Notes: generated from the letters alone by a model not told the origin. A DNA stretch of 51,300 nucleotides from an uncultured Acidimicrobiaceae bacterium (GCA_913041415.1 CAJWHS010000009.1:1-51300); one strand, 5' to 3'. Shown: positions 10,384 to 20,183, counted from the stretch's first letter. Numbers and translations are program-made.

Positions 10384-11123
10384 CAGCCCAGGCTCTTCAT
10401 CATGTCGAGCACGGCATCAGGTGTGGGCTCGCGCAACTCGTCAACGATCTTCCCGTCGACGAGGAAGATGACCCGGTTGGCGTACGACGCAGCGGCGGGA
10501 TCGTGGGTGACCATCACGATGGTCTGACCGAACTCGTCGACCGCGCTGCGCATGAACGACAGGATCTCGTTGCCGGTGGTGGAGTCGAGGTTGCCGGTGG
10601 GTTCGTCGGCGAAGATGATCTCCGGCCGTGTCGCTAGGGCCCGGCTCACGGCGACGCGCTGCTGCTGGCCACCCGAGAGTTCGTTGGGGCGATGGGTGGT
10701 GCGGTTGGCCAACCCGACAGTTTCGATCACCTGATCGACCCAACCCTGATCGGGGGTCGTGCCAGCGAGGTCCATCGGCAGCGTGATGTTCTCGATCGCC
10801 GACAGGGTCGGGACGAGGTTGAAGGCCTGGAAGACGAAGCCCACGTTGTCGCGTCGCAGCAACGTCAGATCTTTCTCCGAAAGCGTCGACAGCGCCGTCT
10901 CACCGATGACGACCTCACCGTCGGTCAGGTCGTCGAGCCCCGCCATGCAGTGCATGAGGGTCGACTTGCCCGAACCCGACGGGCCCATGATCGCAGTGAA
11001 ATCGCCTTTGTTGAAGGTCACGTCGACCCCGTCGAGGGCGCGGACTTCGGTGTCGCCGGATCCGTAGATCTTGGTGGCGCCGACAGCGCGCGCGGCAGGG
11101 GTGGTGGACGGGGCGTCGGTCAT
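10383..11123 (-). CDS. ABC transporter ATP-binding protein (LolD/MacB/FtsE type)
   Basis: Energises the adjacent FtsX-type permease. 246 residues with Walker [11 protein letters not shown]-loop [14 protein letters not shown], signature LSGGQQQR, Walker [13 protein letters not shown] and H-loop MVTHD. The combination PTGNLDS with [15 protein letters not shown] is typical of the MacB/LolD class that partners FtsX permeases. It is first in a two-gene minus-strand operon; its TGA overlaps the permease ATG. The 127 bases upstream, shared with the divergent cyclase gene, should contain both promoters. Confidence 0.95.
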   Translation of the reverse strand: MTDAPSTTPAARAVGATKIYGSGDTEVRALDGVDVTFNKGDFTAIMGPSGSGKSTLMHCMAGLDDLTDGEVVIGETALSTLSEKDLTLLRRDNVGFVFQAFNLVPTLSAIENITLPMDLAGTTPDQGWVDQVIETVGLANRTTHRPNELSGGQQQRVAVSRALATRPEIIFADEPTGNLDSTTGNEILSFMRSAVDEFGQTIVMVTHDPAAASYANRVIFLVDGKIVDELREPTPDAVLDMMKSLG

Positions 11124-11250
11124 CTCAAGACTCCATGGGGGGATGCACTCGCGTTACGGACAACGCTAACGGGATGGATGCCGAGCCAGATCGTAGTTTT
11201 GTGTGGCCGGAGCGAGCGAGGGCCGATGATGTCTTCCTGCGTAGATTGGG

Positions 11251-14200
11251 GTGGTGCAGTGTCCTTCCTGTCAGGCCGAGGTTGTCGATGGCGCCCGGTT
11301 CTGTAGCGCGTGCGGCCACGAACTCGCCCGACGGGCTGACGAGCGACGGGTCGTCACCGTGCTCTTCGCCGACATCGTCGGGTTTACCGGCCTCTCGGAG
11401 GACCGCGATCCCGAACAGGTCAAGAACCTGGTCGACAGCTGTTTCGCTCGGCTCGCCGACAACATCACCTCGTTCGGCGGACGGGTCGACAAGGTTGTCG
11501 GCGATGCGATCGTGGCGCTGTTCGGCGCGCCGATCGCTCATGAGGACGACGCCGAGCGGGCGGTCCGTGCGGCGCTGCGCATGCAGGAGACCGTCGGTCG
11601 CCTCGATGCCGACGACGGTGTCGGCATCCGGCTCCGCATTGGGATCAACACCGGCGAGGTGCTCGTCGGCGCAATGACAGCCGGCGACGACTACACAGCG
11701 ATGGGCGACGTCGTGAATACGGCGTCGCGGCTCCAGACCGCAGCCGAGCCGGGCACGGTCCTCGTCGGTCCCATCACCCACGAGGCCACCCAGGACTTCA
11801 TCCGCTACCGGTCGGTCGGTCAGCTGCACGCGCGCGGGCGGGAGGCGCCGGTCACCGCGTACCGGGCGCTTGCCCCGTTCGGCCGTCCCGGCGAACGACG
11901 TGCGAGCGCCGAGCTGCCCTTCGTCGGGCGCGAACGAGAACTCGATCTCGTCACGCTTGCGATCACCAACGCCTACGAAACCCGCCGCGGTCTGCTCCTC
12001 GGCATCACCGGAGAAGCGGGGGTGGGCAAGTCCCGTATCGCAGGCGAGATCGCTGACCTGGCCCGCTTCGATCACGACGCGGTCGTCCTCCATGGCCGGT
12101 GTCTGCCCTACGGCGAGACCAACATCTGGTGGCCGATCGCCGAGGTGATCCGATCGGCCATCGCGCTCGACGAGTCGGCCGAGGCCGACTACGCCCGGCC
12201 GGCGGTCGCGGAGATGGTCGAACGCACCCTCGGCGATCGGGCCCAACTGCTTGATGCGCCGCGTGTCACCGACGGCATCATGCACGTCCTCGGGTACGAC
12301 ACGCATCTGTCCCGGCTTGCGCCCGATCGAGCGGTCGCCGAGGTCATCCGCAGCACTCGCATCCTGCTCGGCATGCTCTCTCGCAGCACCTCGTTGGTCA
12401 TCTGGCTCTCCGATCTGGAGTTTGCCGATGACGCACTCCTGGCGCTGCTCGAGCACCTCATCGATCGGCTTGGTCGTCGGCCAGTCGTGATGATGGTGAC
12501 CGGCATGCCGAAGCTGTTCGAACGCTGGTCGCCCGCCACCGGGCGCTTCACCCTTCTGGGCATGGCCCTCGACGGCCTCGACGAGCACGCGATGCACCTC
12601 CTTGCGGCCGAGGTCGCCGGCTCGCTTGATCTCGAAACCCGGGCGGACCTCGTCGAACGAGCGAGCGGCAATCCATTGTTCCTCGAAGAGATGGCTCGCA
12701 CGCTCGCAGCAACGGGCGGCGACGACGCCGACAATCTGCCAGCCAACGTGCGCAGCGTGATCGGCGCCCGACTCGACGCGCTCGACGAACTCGCCCGCAG
12801 CGTCATCGGCAACGCCGCTGTACTCGGCCGCCGCGGCGACCGCGAATGGCTGCAGACGTTCGCCGACGTCACCATGGGCGGTGTCGACGTCACCGGGGCG
12901 GTAGCCGAACTCAGCCGCGCCGATCTGCTTGAGCTCACCACCAAGACGTGGGAGTTCCACTCAGACCTCGTGCGCGACGTCGTCTACGACCGGCTCACCA
13001 AGACACAGCGGGCCTTGAGTCACGCCGGGATCGCCGAGTGGTTGGCAGACAGAAGACCCGAAGACGTCGACACCGTTGCGTGGCACTACCGGCAGGCAGC
13101 CTCGTTACAGGAGGCCGTTGGCGGCATCGATGTGATTGGTCACGATGTTGCCTCGCTCGCCGTCGACTGGACCCTCCGAACGCTCGACGAGCCTCGTGTC
13201 CGGTCGAGCGTTGAGCGCTCCATCGAGCTTCAGACCGAGGCGCTCGCGCTCCTCGAGCCGACCGACCTGCGGCGAGCCGACCTGCTGCTGCGTCGGGCCG
13301 ACGTGCGGCTCCGCGGGCTTGCGCTCGAGGCGGCCCGTACTGATCTCAATGAGGCGACAGCGCTGATGGGCGACGAGGGCGCGCTCGGCTCGCGGTTCCG
13401 CTGCGAGCTGGTTGCGTCCGAACTCGCCCAGTGGTCCGACGATCATGACGAAGCCCTCGCTCGGGCGAGCACGGCGCTCGAACTCGCCCGCGCCGACGGT
13501 GATCCGCGCCTGATCGCCGATGCGCTTCGCCGCCGCGGGATGACTCACATCTTCCAGGGTGAGCACCAGGCTGCCGAGGCGTCGGTCCGCGAGTCGTTCG
13601 CGGCCTACGAGGCGGCCGGCGACGAGATCGGGATGGCGTGGGCGCGCCAGAACCTCGCCTGGATTGCCTTCACCGAGGGGCGCATGGCCGACGCTGAGGA
13701 ACGGCTGCTCGCCGCCTCTGAAGCGTTCGAACGGGCCGGCGATCTCGCCGGCAAAGGATGGTCGACCGGTCTGCTCGCCTATGTCCGCATCTACGACGGC
13801 CGTTTCACCGAGGCCGACGAACTCGCTCGTCAGACGCTCCTCGACGCACGAGAACAGGGCGACCGCTGGACGCAGGGGATGATGAACGTCGCCCTCGGCA
13901 CGTCGGCACTCTGGAGCGGCCGGATCGACGACGCACTTGGGCATGCCGAGTCAGCCTTGGCGAACTTTCCTGAAGGCGCGGATTCGGTCGGCGTGGTGCA
14001 GGCGCTCGCCACGCGAGGTCGAGCGCTTGTGCGGCGCGGTCGTCTCGATCTGGGCTTTCAGTTGCTCGTCAGCGCCGAGGCAGACCACCCGTTCGGCCCG
14101 CCTAACGACGTGTTGCGCACGTCGATCGCCGCCGCATCGGTCACGGTCGGTGATGCGGCACGGGCCCAGCAATACCTGGACGGGTCCGACGAGATCGACA

Positions 14201-14721
14201 TCGACATCGTCGGCGGGTCCGAACGCCGAGTTGCGCTCGGGCTGGCGCACCTGCAAGAAGGCGACGCCGCCGCGGCTTTCGAGATGCTCGATGCGCTTCC
14301 CGGCATCGCCGACGACACCTCGTCTCGCTGGGGATGGGCGGTCACGGCACTTGCCCGTGCTGCCACTGGGCGTTCGGTCGAGGAGTATGCCGACGCAGTG
14401 GAGACGTCGGGCCGCAGTACCTATTCCGATCGGGTTCTCGCTCGTCTCGCCGGCGCATGTGCCGCCGCCAGAGCAGGCGATGCTGCAGGCGCTGCGGTCG
14501 CGCTCGATCGGGCCCGTGCTGCGGTCCCGGCCGGCGGCGATCAGGTCTTCCCGACGATTGTCGCTGTCGCTTCGGCGGTCGTGGCCGAGAAGCTCGCCCT
14601 TCCCGAGTTGCCGGAGCGTCGAGCAGAAGCCGAGTCGGCACTGACGCGACTCGGTGTGCCTGATTCAGGCTGGTGGGCGGCGCTGCTAGCGGCGGCAGGC
14701 GTCGAGCCAGCCCGTGCCTGA
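11251..14721 (+). CDS. Zinc-ribbon / class III adenylate-guanylate cyclase / AAA ATPase / TPR signalling protein
   Basis: A 1156-residue multidomain protein. Residues 4-21 form a zinc ribbon (Cys4, Cys7, Cys18, Cys21). Residues about 33-205 are a class III cyclase: metal-binding Asp41 (LFADIVGFT) and Asp85, Lys81 at the purine-specifying position, and the Asn156/Arg160 transition-state pair in VNTASR, so it looks catalytically competent. Residues about 220-500 are an AAA/STAND ATPase (VGRERELD, Walker A GEAGVGKS at 254-261). The rest, to about 1150, is helical TPR-like repeats. The start is GTG; a second GTG lies three bases on, 6 bases after a TAGATT box. Probably a cytoplasmic sensor; the stimulus is unknown. 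Confidence 0.93.
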   Translation: MVQCPSCQAEVVDGARFCSACGHELARRADERRVVTVLFADIVGFTGLSEDRDPEQVKNLVDSCFARLADNITSFGGRVDKVVGDAIVALFGAPIAHEDDAERAVRAALRMQETVGRLDADDGVGIRLRIGINTGEVLVGAMTAGDDYTAMGDVVNTASRLQTAAEPGTVLVGPITHEATQDFIRYRSVGQLHARGREAPVTAYRALAPFGRPGERRASAELPFVGRERELDLVTLAITNAYETRRGLLLGITGEAGVGKSRIAGEIADLARFDHDAVVLHGRCLPYGETNIWWPIAEVIRSAIALDESAEADYARPAVAEMVERTLGDRAQLLDAPRVTDGIMHVLGYDTHLSRLAPDRAVAEVIRSTRILLGMLSRSTSLVIWLSDLEFADDALLALLEHLIDRLGRRPVVMMVTGMPKLFERWSPATGRFTLLGMALDGLDEHAMHLLAAEVAGSLDLETRADLVERASGNPLFLEEMARTLAATGGDDADNLPANVRSVIGARLDALDELARSVIGNAAVLGRRGDREWLQTFADVTMGGVDVTGAVAELSRADLLELTTKTWEFHSDLVRDVVYDRLTKTQRALSHAGIAEWLADRRPEDVDTVAWHYRQAASLQEAVGGIDVIGHDVASLAVDWTLRTLDEPRVRSSVERSIELQTEALALLEPTDLRRADLLLRRADVRLRGLALEAARTDLNEATALMGDEGALGSRFRCELVASELAQWSDDHDEALARASTALELARADGDPRLIADALRRRGMTHIFQGEHQAAEASVRESFAAYEAAGDEIGMAWARQNLAWIAFTEGRMADAEERLLAASEAFERAGDLAGKGWSTGLLAYVRIYDGRFTEADELARQTLLDAREQGDRWTQGMMNVALGTSALWSGRIDDALGHAESALANFPEGADSVGVVQALATRGRALVRRGRLDLGFQLLVSAEADHPFGPPNDVLRTSIAAASVTVGDAARAQQYLDGSDEIDIDIVGGSERRVALGLAHLQEGDAAAAFEMLDALPGIADDTSSRWGWAVTALARAATGRSVEEYADAVETSGRSTYSDRVLARLAGACAAARAGDAAGAAVALDRARAAVPAGGDQVFPTIVAVASAVVAEKLALPELPERRAEAESALTRLGVPDSGWWAALLAAAGVEPARA

Positions 14722-14732
14722 CACCCTTCCGG

Positions 14733-15626
14733 CTAGAGGCCGATGTCGATACCGAAGGCGTCGTTAAACGCAGCGACGTAATCGTCGAGCGACTCGATCG
14801 TGCCGAGCATCACCCAGTCCTCATCGCTCATTGCAGCGCGTCCGGCGACCATCTCGGCCCCGCCCCAGCTCACCTGGTAGCGCAGCTTCGGATCGTCGGT
14901 CTCGATCGCGTGACGGATCACCTCGCCGACCTCGACCGCCGGCGTCGCGTTGGCGGCACCGGCTGCGTACATCTGCAGCATGCGTTCGTTGGCGGGGCCA
15001 TAGGCACCGGTTTCGTTCGGCATGTCGACGTTCTTGCCGAAAATCGACGACTGCGTGATCCCCGGCTCGACGATCGCGACGCGCACGCCGAAGCCGGCGA
15101 CCTCGAGCGCCAGTTGCTCACTCACCCCCTCGAGCGCCCACTTGGCGGCGACATACGGGGCCTGTGCCACCGCAGCGAGGCGACCAGCCACCGACGTGAT
15201 GTTCACGATCGTGCCGCTCCCACGTTCACGCATCTCCGGCAGCACCGCCTGGATACAGCGAGTCGCGCCACAGAGGTCGATGTTCATGACATCGAGGTAG
15301 CGCTTGGCGCTTGTCTCCTCGACGGCACCATTGCCGCCGACGCCGGCGTTGTTGATCAGATGATCGATGCGCCCCGCCCGATCGAGAATGTCCTCGAAGC
15401 CCTCGCGGACCGACTCGCCGCTGGCGATGTCGAGCTCGGCCAGTTCGATGGTGAGGCCACGCGCCTCGGCCTCGGCCAAAAGCTTCTCGGCCCGATCGAT
15501 CGACCGGACCGTGCCGTAGACCGCATGGCCGTGTTCGGCCAGGTGGAGGGCCGTGGCCCGACCGATGCCGCTGTTGGCTCCGGTGACGACGGCGACAGCA
15601 GCGGGGGACACTTCGGAGTTCGGCAT
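14733..15626 (-). CDS. Short-chain dehydrogenase/reductase (classical SDR)
   Basis: NAD(P)-dependent oxidoreductase of 297 residues. Cofactor motif TGANSGIGRA near the N-terminus, INNAGVGGNG, a conserved Ser in VNITSVAGRL and YVAAKWALEG carrying the catalytic Tyr and Lys. Arg after the first strand (YGTVRS) suggests NADP preference. It converges on the cyclase gene (11 bases apart) and is divergent from the ABC operon. The C-terminal extension (about residues 210-297) is longer than the minimal 250-residue SDR. Substrate not predictable. Confidence 0.88.
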   Translation of the reverse strand: MPNSEVSPAAVAVVTGANSGIGRATALHLAEHGHAVYGTVRSIDRAEKLLAEAEARGLTIELAELDIASGESVREGFEDILDRAGRIDHLINNAGVGGNGAVEETSAKRYLDVMNIDLCGATRCIQAVLPEMRERGSGTIVNITSVAGRLAAVAQAPYVAAKWALEGVSEQLALEVAGFGVRVAIVEPGITQSSIFGKNVDMPNETGAYGPANERMLQMYAAGAANATPAVEVGEVIRHAIETDDPKLRYQVSWGGAEMVAGRAAMSDEDWVMLGTIESLDDYVAAFNDAFGIDIGL

Positions 15627-15702
15627 GCGTGCAACCTAGGGGACATCTCAGGGTCGGTTCATGTGATGGGCGAACCTCGGATACCCACGACCTGGGCCTA
15701 CC

Positions 15703-16635
15703 ATGCCCTTCGTGACTGTGATCTCGGCCGCAGGCCTCACCATGCAGTTCGGCTCGCAGCGAGCCCTCGACTCCCTCAACCTCGAGGTACCCAAGGGCGT
15801 CACCGGGCTGGTCGGCGCCAACGGCGCCGGCAAAACCACCCTGATGTCGATCGCGCTCGGCCTGCGTCCTTCGACCTCGGGCACTATCACGGTGCTCGGG
15901 CTCGACCCAACCAAGGACGCAGCCCAGCTTCGCTCGGTTGTCGGCTACGGCCCGGAGCGCAACGTGTTGCCCGAAGACATGCCGGCCTCGGATTTCGTGA
16001 AGCACCTCGCCGAGGTGCGAGGCATGCCGAAGAGCGAGGCCCGAGGCCGAGCCAGCGACGCACTGTGGCTCGTCGGACTCGGCGAAGAACGCTTTCGGGC
16101 GCTCGGCACCATGTCGACCGGTCAGCGCCAGCGCGTGAAACTCGCCCAGGCGATCGCCGCCGACCCCTCGCTCGTGCTGCTCGATGAACCGACCGACGGT
16201 CTCGACCCCGTCCAGCGCGACGAGATACTGGCCTTGATCCGTCAGATCAGCGCCGATTACGGCATCGATGTCCTCCTCTCGAGTCACCTCCTCGAAGAGG
16301 TCGAGCGCATCTGCGACAACATCGTGGCGCTCGACGCGGGACGACTCGTCGCCCAAGGCCCCTTGGCGTCACTCGTCGGCGACACCACCACGATCACGGC
16401 CGAACTCGTCGAGATCGTCGAGCGCCCCGGCGCCGTTGATGCGGTGGAGGAGCGGCTCCGTGCTGCGGGGCTCGACGTCCGCCGCGATCTCAACCAGCTT
16501 CGCGTCACCGCAGCCGACCAGCAGACCAGCCTCGACGCGATCCGCGACGCTGTCGCCGCCGAGCAGGCGCGTCTCCGGCGGGTCGTCGTCGATCGCACCA
16601 CACTCGAAGATCTGTTCACGGAGGCACCGGCATGA
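15703..16635 (+). CDS. ABC-2-type transporter ATP-binding protein (first of two)
   Basis: ATPase of 310 residues with Walker A GANGAGKTT, Q-loop GYGPERNVLPEDM, Walker B LVLLDEPTDGLDP and switch His in LSSHLLEE. The signature is MSTGQRQR rather than LSGGQ, common in ABC-2 (DrrA/CcmA-like) ATPases. Residues about 230-310 are a C-terminal extension after the nucleotide domain. Its stop overlaps the start of the permease gene (ATGA). It opens an operon of ATPase, permease, ATPase, permease, which suggests one export system with two different ATPases and two different membrane subunits, or two recently joined transporters. Confidence 0.92.
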   Translation: MPFVTVISAAGLTMQFGSQRALDSLNLEVPKGVTGLVGANGAGKTTLMSIALGLRPSTSGTITVLGLDPTKDAAQLRSVVGYGPERNVLPEDMPASDFVKHLAEVRGMPKSEARGRASDALWLVGLGEERFRALGTMSTGQRQRVKLAQAIAADPSLVLLDEPTDGLDPVQRDEILALIRQISADYGIDVLLSSHLLEEVERICDNIVALDAGRLVAQGPLASLVGDTTTITAELVEIVERPGAVDAVEERLRAAGLDVRRDLNQLRVTAADQQTSLDAIRDAVAAEQARLRRVVVDRTTLEDLFTEAPA

Positions 16636-17513
16636 CCGCCGCCGAGATCTTCGACCGTGGGTACCGCAAGTTCGACGGCGAGCGGGCCGGTGTCGGGAAA
16701 GCCGTCCGTTCGGTCACGTGGCACACGATCCGCAGCATCCTTGGGCTCGGGCGCAAGGGTCGCCACAAGGTCTTCCCGGTCATCGTGGCGATCGTCGCCT
16801 TCCTGCCCTCGATCGGTTTTCTCGCCCTGGCCGTGCTCATCGGCGACCTGATGGAGGGGGAACTTCAGCCCGAGTACTGGGAGCTCTTCGGCCTTCCGAT
16901 CGTCGCAGTGATGCTCTTCGCCACATTGGTCGCACCGGAGGCAATCGTTCGCGATCGCCGCGACGGCATGTTGCGGCTCTATCTCTCCACACCACTCACC
17001 GCGCCGACGTACCTGGCCGCCAAATTCGCTGCGGTGATGACCTCGATGGCAATCGTCGTGGCCGGGCCTGCGCTGCTCTACCTCGCCGCAAACACAATCC
17101 AGGGGCTCGGCCCTGACGGCTTCGCCAACTGGCTTGAGGTCGCCGCCAAGCTGCTCTTGTCCTCCGGGATCATCGTGGTGTTCTTCGCCGCCGTCAGCCT
17201 CGGTGCCGCCAGCGTCACCGATCGCCGGGCATTCGCCAGCGTCGCCGTGTTGGCTGCACTCTTCGGCGTGTCGATCGTCGTGAACATCTCGGTCGAGTCG
17301 GTCGGCGCCCCTCGCAGCCTGCTCGTCCTCGATCCACTGAGTGTTCCACTCGAGACGGCTGCCCGGATCTTTGGCGAGAACAGTGACGGATTCACCGATT
17401 TCGACACCGGCGAGGTCGTCCCCACGGGGCTGGTCTACGGCGGTACCGCACTGTGGATCGCCGCCGGATTCGGTGTGCTCGCCGACCGCTACCGACGGAT
17501 CGGCGCAGTCTGA
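16632..17513 (+). CDS. ABC-2-type transporter permease (first of two)
   Basis: Integral membrane protein of 293 residues. It begins with a hydrophilic stretch and then has about six hydrophobic segments (for example around FPVIVAIVAFLPSIGFLALA, then FGLPIVAVMLFATLVAPEAI). IVRDRRDGMLRLYLSTPL is the cytoplasmic coupling-loop motif typical of ABC-2 permeases ('RE.GTL..LL..P'). It is translationally coupled at both ends: ATGA with the upstream ATPase and TGATG with the next ATPase. Substrate unknown. Confidence 0.88.
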   Translation: MTAAEIFDRGYRKFDGERAGVGKAVRSVTWHTIRSILGLGRKGRHKVFPVIVAIVAFLPSIGFLALAVLIGDLMEGELQPEYWELFGLPIVAVMLFATLVAPEAIVRDRRDGMLRLYLSTPLTAPTYLAAKFAAVMTSMAIVVAGPALLYLAANTIQGLGPDGFANWLEVAAKLLLSSGIIVVFFAAVSLGAASVTDRRAFASVAVLAALFGVSIVVNISVESVGAPRSLLVLDPLSVPLETAARIFGENSDGFTDFDTGEVVPTGLVYGGTALWIAAGFGVLADRYRRIGAV

Positions 17514-18538
17514 TGTCCGACCTGCCGCCCCCGCCCCCGACCGGTCTGCCCGTGCAGCCACCACCACCAACCGGCGAACCGGTGATGCAGGTCGCCCGTC
17601 TCGTCGATGGCGGCGAGGTGATGGTCGAGGCGATCGGTGTGACGAAGTCGTTCGGCGATGTGGTCGCCGTTTCTGACGTCACCTTCCAGATCGGGTCGGG
17701 GATCACGGCCATCCTCGGCCCGAACGGTGCGGGGAAATCCACCCTCTTCCGGATGTTGTGTGGCCTCACCCCGCCTTCGCGTGGCACGGTCACCCTGCTA
17801 GGCGAGAACCCCCGCACCGATCGCGGGGTTCGTGGTCGCATCGGTCTCGCGCCGCAGCAAGACGCTCTCTTCGATCGACTCTCTGTGCTCGATTTCGTGA
17901 CCTTTGCCGCCCTCACCCATGGGCTGACGCCCGCCGAGGCCGACACTCGATCCCGGCGGACGATCGCCTGGGTCGATCTCGATCCCGACGACCCGAAACC
18001 CGTCGGCTCGTTCTCGAAGGGCATGCGGCAGCGGGCCAAGCTCGCCGCTGCAGTCGTCAATGATCCGGCCGTGCTCATACTGGACGAGCCGCTGACCGGC
18101 CTCGACCCCGTGCAACGACAACGCATGATCACCCTCTTTAACGAACTCGCAGCGCAGGGCACCTGCCTGCTGGTCTCCAGCCATGTGCTCGACGAGGTCG
18201 CCCGACTCGGATCCAACGTGCTCGTCATCGCCCAGGGCCGGCTCGCAGCGGCCGGCGACTACCACACCCTGCGCGATCAGATGGACGACCGCCCGCACCG
18301 GGTTCGGATCGGCACCGATCAGCCGAAGGAGATCGCTGCTGCCCTGATCGAGCGCAGCCTGGCCGAGGGTGTCGCCGTCACCGCCACGGGGGTCGAGGCC
18401 AACACCACCGACGTCGACTCGTTTGGGCGGGCGATCGCGCCGCTTGCGGTCGAACTCGGTGCCCGTCTCAACGAGGTTGCACCGCTCGACGACGATCTCG
18501 AATCCGTTTTCCGTTACCTCGTGGAGCGTCGCCGATGA
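17513..18538 (+). CDS. ABC-2-type transporter ATP-binding protein (second of two), with proline-rich N-terminus
   Basis: 341 residues. The ATG at 17513 overlaps the TGA of the permease gene; an earlier in-frame start at 17453 would lie inside the permease and gives non-family sequence. The first 25 residues are proline-rich (LPPPPPTGLP, QPPPPTGEP). Walker A GPNGAGKST, Walker B VLILDEPLTGLDP, His switch VSSHVLDE. The signature reads FSKGMRQR, which differs from the partner ATPase (MSTGQRQR), so the two could form a heterodimer with non-equivalent sites or serve two separate permeases. Followed by its permease with ATGA overlap. Confidence 0.92.
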   Translation: MSDLPPPPPTGLPVQPPPPTGEPVMQVARLVDGGEVMVEAIGVTKSFGDVVAVSDVTFQIGSGITAILGPNGAGKSTLFRMLCGLTPPSRGTVTLLGENPRTDRGVRGRIGLAPQQDALFDRLSVLDFVTFAALTHGLTPAEADTRSRRTIAWVDLDPDDPKPVGSFSKGMRQRAKLAAAVVNDPAVLILDEPLTGLDPVQRQRMITLFNELAAQGTCLLVSSHVLDEVARLGSNVLVIAQGRLAAAGDYHTLRDQMDDRPHRVRIGTDQPKEIAAALIERSLAEGVAVTATGVEANTTDVDSFGRAIAPLAVELGARLNEVAPLDDDLESVFRYLVERRR

Positions 18539-19275
18539 GCGGCTCGGTTCCGTTCTTTCGTGCTGCGGTGCTCACCCACCGTCTGCTTCTGCGTCAGCTC
18601 GTCACCCGTGGCCGGATCATCGCTCTGCTTGCGCTCGGTGGGGTCCTGATCCTCGCCGCGGTCGGTGTGGCGACGAGCGACGAGATTGACGATCAGGTCG
18701 AGGCGATGATCGGCGTCATCGATGGCCTCGGGCTTGTGCTGGTCGTGCCGGTGGTGGCCCTGGTGTTCGCATCGGCGTCACTCGGCGACGGCCGTGAGGA
18801 CGGCACCCTCGTGTATCTCTGGCTCCGGCCCATGGACCGGCTGCCGGTCGTCATCGGCGCCTTCCTCGCTTCGATCACCATCAGCCTGCCGCTCACGGTA
18901 GTTCCGATGTCGATCGCCGCCGCTGTCGGCGGCACGGGAAGCGATGGCATCACCGCCACGGTCGTGGCGAGTGGTGTCGGCGTGCTGGGCTACTCGGCTG
19001 TCTTCGTGCTGCTCGGTCTGATGGTGAAGAACGCCATCATCTGGGGCCTCGCTTACGTGCTCCTGTGGGAGGGCTTGTTCACCCAGTTCTCCTCGGCGAT
19101 TGGGCGAGTGTCGGTGCGCGGCTATCTGCGGGCGATCGTCGACAACATGGCCGGTGTCCGCCTCAACGGAGCGCTCGACGTCTCGACACCGATTGCGGTG
19201 ATCGTGTGTCTCGGTATCGTCGTCGCCGGGCTCCTTCTCGGTTCGCAGCGGCTTCAGCGGATGGAGATCGACTGA
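18535..19275 (+). CDS. ABC-2-type transporter permease (second of two)
   Basis: 246-residue membrane protein with about six hydrophobic segments: LLALGGVLILAAVGVAT, then LGLVLVVPVVALVFASASLG, and so on to VIVCLGIVVAGLLLGSQ. GDGREDGTLVYLWLRPMDRLPVVIGAF is the coupling-loop region. Shorter than the first permease and not obviously its duplicate. Last gene of the four-gene operon; start coupled to the ATPase stop (ATGA). It is convergent with the enoyl-CoA hydratase gene 39 bases away. Confidence 0.87.
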   Translation: MSGSVPFFRAAVLTHRLLLRQLVTRGRIIALLALGGVLILAAVGVATSDEIDDQVEAMIGVIDGLGLVLVVPVVALVFASASLGDGREDGTLVYLWLRPMDRLPVVIGAFLASITISLPLTVVPMSIAAAVGGTGSDGITATVVASGVGVLGYSAVFVLLGLMVKNAIIWGLAYVLLWEGLFTQFSSAIGRVSVRGYLRAIVDNMAGVRLNGALDVSTPIAVIVCLGIVVAGLLLGSQRLQRMEID

Positions 19276-19314
19276 CCGAGCCGGCCGTCGCCGGTCCGTG
19301 CTGCCGGTACCTCC

Positions 19315-20097
19315 CTAGCGGCCGGTGAACGTGGCCTTGCCGGGACCGTTCTCCATGAAGCTCTGCACGCCGGTGCGGCAGTCGTCGGTGGCGAAACAGG
19401 CACCGAACTGTTCGGCCTCGACCTTGACGGCCTCGTCGAGCGGCAGCGCAAGGCCACCGAGGATCGCCCGCTTGGCCATGCGCAACGCCGCCGGGCCGGT
19501 GGCGTAGTCGGCGGCCTTGGCGATTGCTGCGTCCTGCAGTTCGTCGGGATCGTGAATCGACGACACGATCTTGTTGGCAAGGGCCTCCTCGGCACCGACA
19601 TGGCGCCCGCTGTACACCATGTCCTTGGCCATGGTGACGCCGGCGAGTCGAGCGAGACGCTGGGTTCCGCCACCGCCCGGAATCAGGCCGAGCTGGATTT
19701 CGGGCACGCCCATGCGGCCGTCCTCGGCGATCATGCGGAAGTCGGTCGAGACGGCGACCTCAAGGCCACCTCCGAGCGCAAAGCCGTTGATGGCCGAGAT
19801 CGTGACCTGCGGAAGGTTCTCGAGGGCAAGAAGCGAGTCGTTGAACATGTCCGAGAACTGCTGAGCCGTCTCGGCCGTGAAGCTCGGGAACTCGGAGATG
19901 TCGGCGCCGGCCGCGAAGTTCTTTCGCCCACCGGTGACCACCACGGCCCGGGTGGTGTCGTCGACGGCGAGCTCGTCGCAGATCGCGTGCAGGTCGCGCA
20001 TCATTTCGCTGCTGAGCGCATTGACCTTCGGGCGGTCGAGGCGGATGACGGCGACGCCGTCGGCGACGTTCTTTTCGAGGTAGATGTTCTCTCCCAT
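19315..20097 (-). CDS. Enoyl-CoA hydratase/isomerase (crotonase) family
   Basis: Hydrates trans-2-enoyl-CoA in beta-oxidation or a related acyl-CoA pathway. 260 residues from the ATG at 20097; a TTG three codons earlier is an alternative but adds nothing conserved. VRLDRPKVNALSSEM at the N-terminus, GRKNFAAGADISEF (first oxyanion/CoA block), INGFALGGGLEVAVSTDF (second block), then MGVPEIQLGLIPGGGGTQRL, which carries the catalytic Glu of hydratases in VPEIQLGL. The match to true enoyl-CoA hydratases is good along the whole length. It borders an AT-richer, gene-poor insert upstream. Confidence 0.93.
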   Translation of the reverse strand: MGENIYLEKNVADGVAVIRLDRPKVNALSSEMMRDLHAICDELAVDDTTRAVVVTGGRKNFAAGADISEFPSFTAETAQQFSDMFNDSLLALENLPQVTISAINGFALGGGLEVAVSTDFRMIAEDGRMGVPEIQLGLIPGGGGTQRLARLAGVTMAKDMVYSGRHVGAEEALANKIVSSIHDPDELQDAAIAKAADYATGPAALRMAKRAILGGLALPLDEAVKVEAEQFGACFATDDCRTGVQSFMENGPGKATFTGR

Positions 20098-20183
20098 GCC
20101 CGGCAATCTAGCTCAGGTCGAACGGACTGATTCAGCCGACAGCTCTCAAGGACCGCAACGCTGCCGACAGGACCACAATGTCC

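Noticed and set aside
11125-12960. Long minus-strand open frame (611 codons) opposite the cyclase gene
   Set aside because: Antisense shadow of GC-rich coding DNA: no domain motifs, while the opposite strand has complete cyclase and Walker motifs.
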